DNA from: Candidatus Heimdallarchaeota archaeon
GTDB taxonomy: Archaea > Asgardarchaeota > Heimdallarchaeia > JABLTI01
DNA: 6,719 nucleotides
Reading direction: 5' to 3'
Assembly (NCBI GenBank): GCA_030671945.1
Contig: DAOVHJ010000146.1
Span: forward strand, 1 to 6,719
The notes below the pieces were generated by a model. The model was not told the origin of the DNA. It ran no database searches and saw only the letters and a list, made by a program, of their open reading frames with translations. Shown here piece by piece: positions 5,381 to 6,719 of this stretch; position 1 is the first letter of the stretch, and each line of letters starts with the position of its first letter. The position numbers and the translations under genes were made by a program.

Positions 5381-6538
5381 ATGGTCAAAAAACAGGAGAA
5401 AAAACAAAAACCAAAGAAAGACAGAACACATCTAATTGTGAAAGAAGAACCACTAGCTGGTATGTCTTCTATCAATATCTGGCGTTTATTATTTCAGAAT
5501 AGATTTAGAATTCATCCAAAATATTGGTTGCGCTTCTGGTACGCCATTTTTCTGAGCTCAGTTATGACTCCTCTAAGAGTTCTTGAAGCGTTGAGATTCA
5601 AACGCAAGATTAAGAAAACAAAGATCATACAAGATCCCTTATTCGTTATTGGTCATTATCGAACAGGTACAACATATCTAATGACTACTTTAGCTTTAGA
5701 TAAGAGTAAAGGCTATGTTTCAAATTTAGAAGGATATGCCCCTCACTATTTCTTAGGTGCTGAAAAAATAATTACAAAAGTTCTTGATGCATCTTTACCA
5801 GCAACACGTCCAATGGATAATGTACCAATGGGCTCCTCTGAACCAACAGAGGAAGAGTATTCTATAGGTGCAAGACATAAATATGGATACTACAATGGTT
5901 TTATTTTCCCGAAGAATTTCAAACTATACTCGAAGTACAATTCATTTGATCAATGTTCAGAGAAAGATGCGAAGAAATGGCAGAAGGAATATTGGTTTTT
6001 CTTGCAAAAAATGACCTTGAAATACAAAGGAAAAATGCTCATTCTAAAAAATCCTGCAAACACTTATCGATTAAAATATTTGACAAAAATGTTTCCCAAT
6101 GCAAAATACATACACATGTATAGGGATCCTTACCTTATGTATGCTTCATCTGTTAGATTTTTCAGGGAAGTCTTTGCTATTTATGCTCTCCAAACCTGGA
6201 AAGATGAGGATTTACAACAAGGAATTCTAGACAATGTCAAAGAAATGTATGAGAAACTAGCTGTTGATAGAGCCCTCATTCCAAAAGAAAATATCATTGA
6301 TATCAAATATGAAGATCTCATAAAAGAACCAATGAAACAATTCGAACGAATTTACAAAGAACTAAAAATTGATGGCTGGGAAGAAGTTAAAAAAGACTTC
6401 ATAGCATACACTGATACTCAAAAATCATATAAGCCAAATAAATGGTCCTTGTCAGATGATTATATTAAAAAAGTTAATGAGCACTGGGATTTCATTAGAG
6501 AGCAACTTGGTTACGAAAGATTAGAACCAAAAAAATAA
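5381..6538 (+). CDS. PAPS-dependent sulfotransferase, Sulfotransf_3-like
   Basis: Transfers a sulfuryl group from PAPS to a hydroxyl or amine of an acceptor I cannot identify, releasing PAP. I start it at ATG 5381 (385 aa), not the in-frame TTG at 5348, because AGGTGG lies 5 nt before this ATG. The 5'-phosphosulfate loop is GHYRTGTT (91-98). The 3'-phosphate site is YRDPYLMYASS, with R248 and S256 in the usual 8-residue spacing. RPMDNVPMGSSEPTEEEY (143-160) resembles the conserved 'P-x-E-x-E' segment of Sulfotransf_3 proteins. The N-terminus is lysine-rich (about 1-15), and a hydrophobic aromatic stretch (about 48-70) could be a buried helix or a membrane-associating one; there is no signal peptide. 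PAPS binding is expected in the cytoplasm or at the membrane face. It follows cysC by 199 nt with its own apparent promoter and converges on a minus-strand gene. Family assignment is firm; the substrate could be a lipid, glycan or small molecule. Confidence 0.92.
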   Translation: MVKKQEKKQKPKKDRTHLIVKEEPLAGMSSINIWRLLFQNRFRIHPKYWLRFWYAIFLSSVMTPLRVLEALRFKRKIKKTKIIQDPLFVIGHYRTGTTYLMTTLALDKSKGYVSNLEGYAPHYFLGAEKIITKVLDASLPATRPMDNVPMGSSEPTEEEYSIGARHKYGYYNGFIFPKNFKLYSKYNSFDQCSEKDAKKWQKEYWFFLQKMTLKYKGKMLILKNPANTYRLKYLTKMFPNAKYIHMYRDPYLMYASSVRFFREVFAIYALQTWKDEDLQQGILDNVKEMYEKLAVDRALIPKENIIDIKYEDLIKEPMKQFERIYKELKIDGWEEVKKDFIAYTDTQKSYKPNKWSLSDDYIKKVNEHWDFIREQLGYERLEPKK

Positions 6539-6559
6539 GAAATAAGAAAATGAAAGGAA
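6529..6559 (-). terminator. Oligo-T terminator of the minus-strand peptidase-like gene
   Basis: Downstream of the minus-strand stop at 6560-6562 the minus strand is rich in T-runs and ends with T7 (A7 at 6529-6535 on the plus strand) inside the last codons of the sulfotransferase gene. This fits archaeal T-tract termination. Confidence 0.35.
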
Positions 6560-6588
6560 TTATTTTTCCTTTAATTCCTTTATTTTTT
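6553..6588 (+). terminator. Hairpin plus T6 terminator of the sulfotransferase gene
   Basis: AAAGGAATTA (6553-6562) and TAATTCCTTT (6572-6581) are perfectly complementary 10-nt arms around a 9-nt pyrimidine loop, followed by A and T6 (6583-6588). This is the layout of an intrinsic terminator and begins 15 nt after the sulfotransferase stop. It overlaps the last codons of the convergent gene, so the element is also coding sequence on the other strand. Confidence 0.6.
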
Positions 6589-6719
6589 CACTCATCTTTA
6601 TCTTGTAATCTGTTTTTATTTTCTTGATTTTCTCAGCTTGCTTCTGTTTGTCTTTGTATTTCTTAGGTTGACAGTATTTGTCAAACCAATCAACAATGCG
6701 TTGCAATCGATCTAATCGT
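6560..6719 (-). CDS. C-terminal end of a probable S9-family serine peptidase (runs off the right edge)
   Basis: A leftward frame is open from the right edge to the stop at 6560-6562, giving the last 52 residues of a protein whose body is outside the window. It begins RLDRLQRIVDWFDKYCQP, which resembles the final helix of prolyl-oligopeptidase or acylaminoacyl-peptidase-like alpha/beta hydrolases, where an R....R...WF.KYL pattern closes the hydrolase domain. After that comes a highly charged tail of about 33 residues, mostly Lys, Glu and Gln, which probably forms a helix or is disordered. No catalytic residue is in view. It converges with the sulfotransferase gene with 21 nt between stop codons. 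That it is coding is likely, from composition and the helix pattern; the peptidase name rests on a short motif and could be wrong. Confidence 0.6.
   Translation of the reverse strand, partial: RLDRLQRIVDWFDKYCQPKKYKDKQKQAEKIKKIKTDYKIKMSEKIKELKEK

Overview
The window is AT-rich, with AGA-dominated arginine codons, compact genes, TATA-like boxes and Shine-Dalgarno pieces of the archaeal type (GGAG, AGGTGG, GTGAT, GGGTG). This suggests an archaeon. An Asgard-like lineage is possible, but nothing here proves it, and no rRNA or marker gene is present to settle it.

Layout from left to right. Positions 1-691 (minus) hold the N-terminal 230 residues of an exported protein with a signal peptide or anchor, followed by a domain resembling the CBM9/DOMON beta-sandwich fold and a calcium-loop-like motif. 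A divergent intergenic region follows. It has an AT-rich box readable as a TATA element on both strands and a possible leaderless 37-aa small ORF (792-905). Positions 959-3115 (+) encode a 718-aa, apparently cytoplasmic, all-helical protein of unknown function. Positions 3116-3417 are intergenic. They hold a perfect 16-bp palindrome, a 26-nt inverted repeat and a probable promoter for the next gene.

The core is a sulfate activation and transfer module on the plus strand. It comprises ATP sulfurylase (sat, 3418-4572), APS kinase (cysC, 4591-5181, 18 nt downstream, surely co-transcribed) and a PAPS-dependent sulfotransferase of the Sulfotransf_3 type (5381-6538). The sulfotransferase lies behind a 199-nt gap that appears to carry a terminator and its own promoter with repeated AT motifs. 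Together the three make APS from sulfate and ATP, phosphorylate it to PAPS, and transfer the sulfuryl group to an unidentified acceptor. No PAPS/APS reductase is visible in the window, so the local logic favours sulfation of a biomolecule over sulfur assimilation.

The sulfotransferase converges on the C-terminal end of a minus-strand gene (6560-6719) that resembles the tail of an S9-family (prolyl-oligopeptidase-like) serine peptidase. The gap between the stop codons is 21 nt, and a hairpin with a T-run overlaps the end of the second gene.

The most interesting content is the compact PAPS synthesis-and-use cluster in an archaeal-looking genome, with a sulfotransferase of unknown acceptor. No wholly new system, CRISPR array or mobile element was found.
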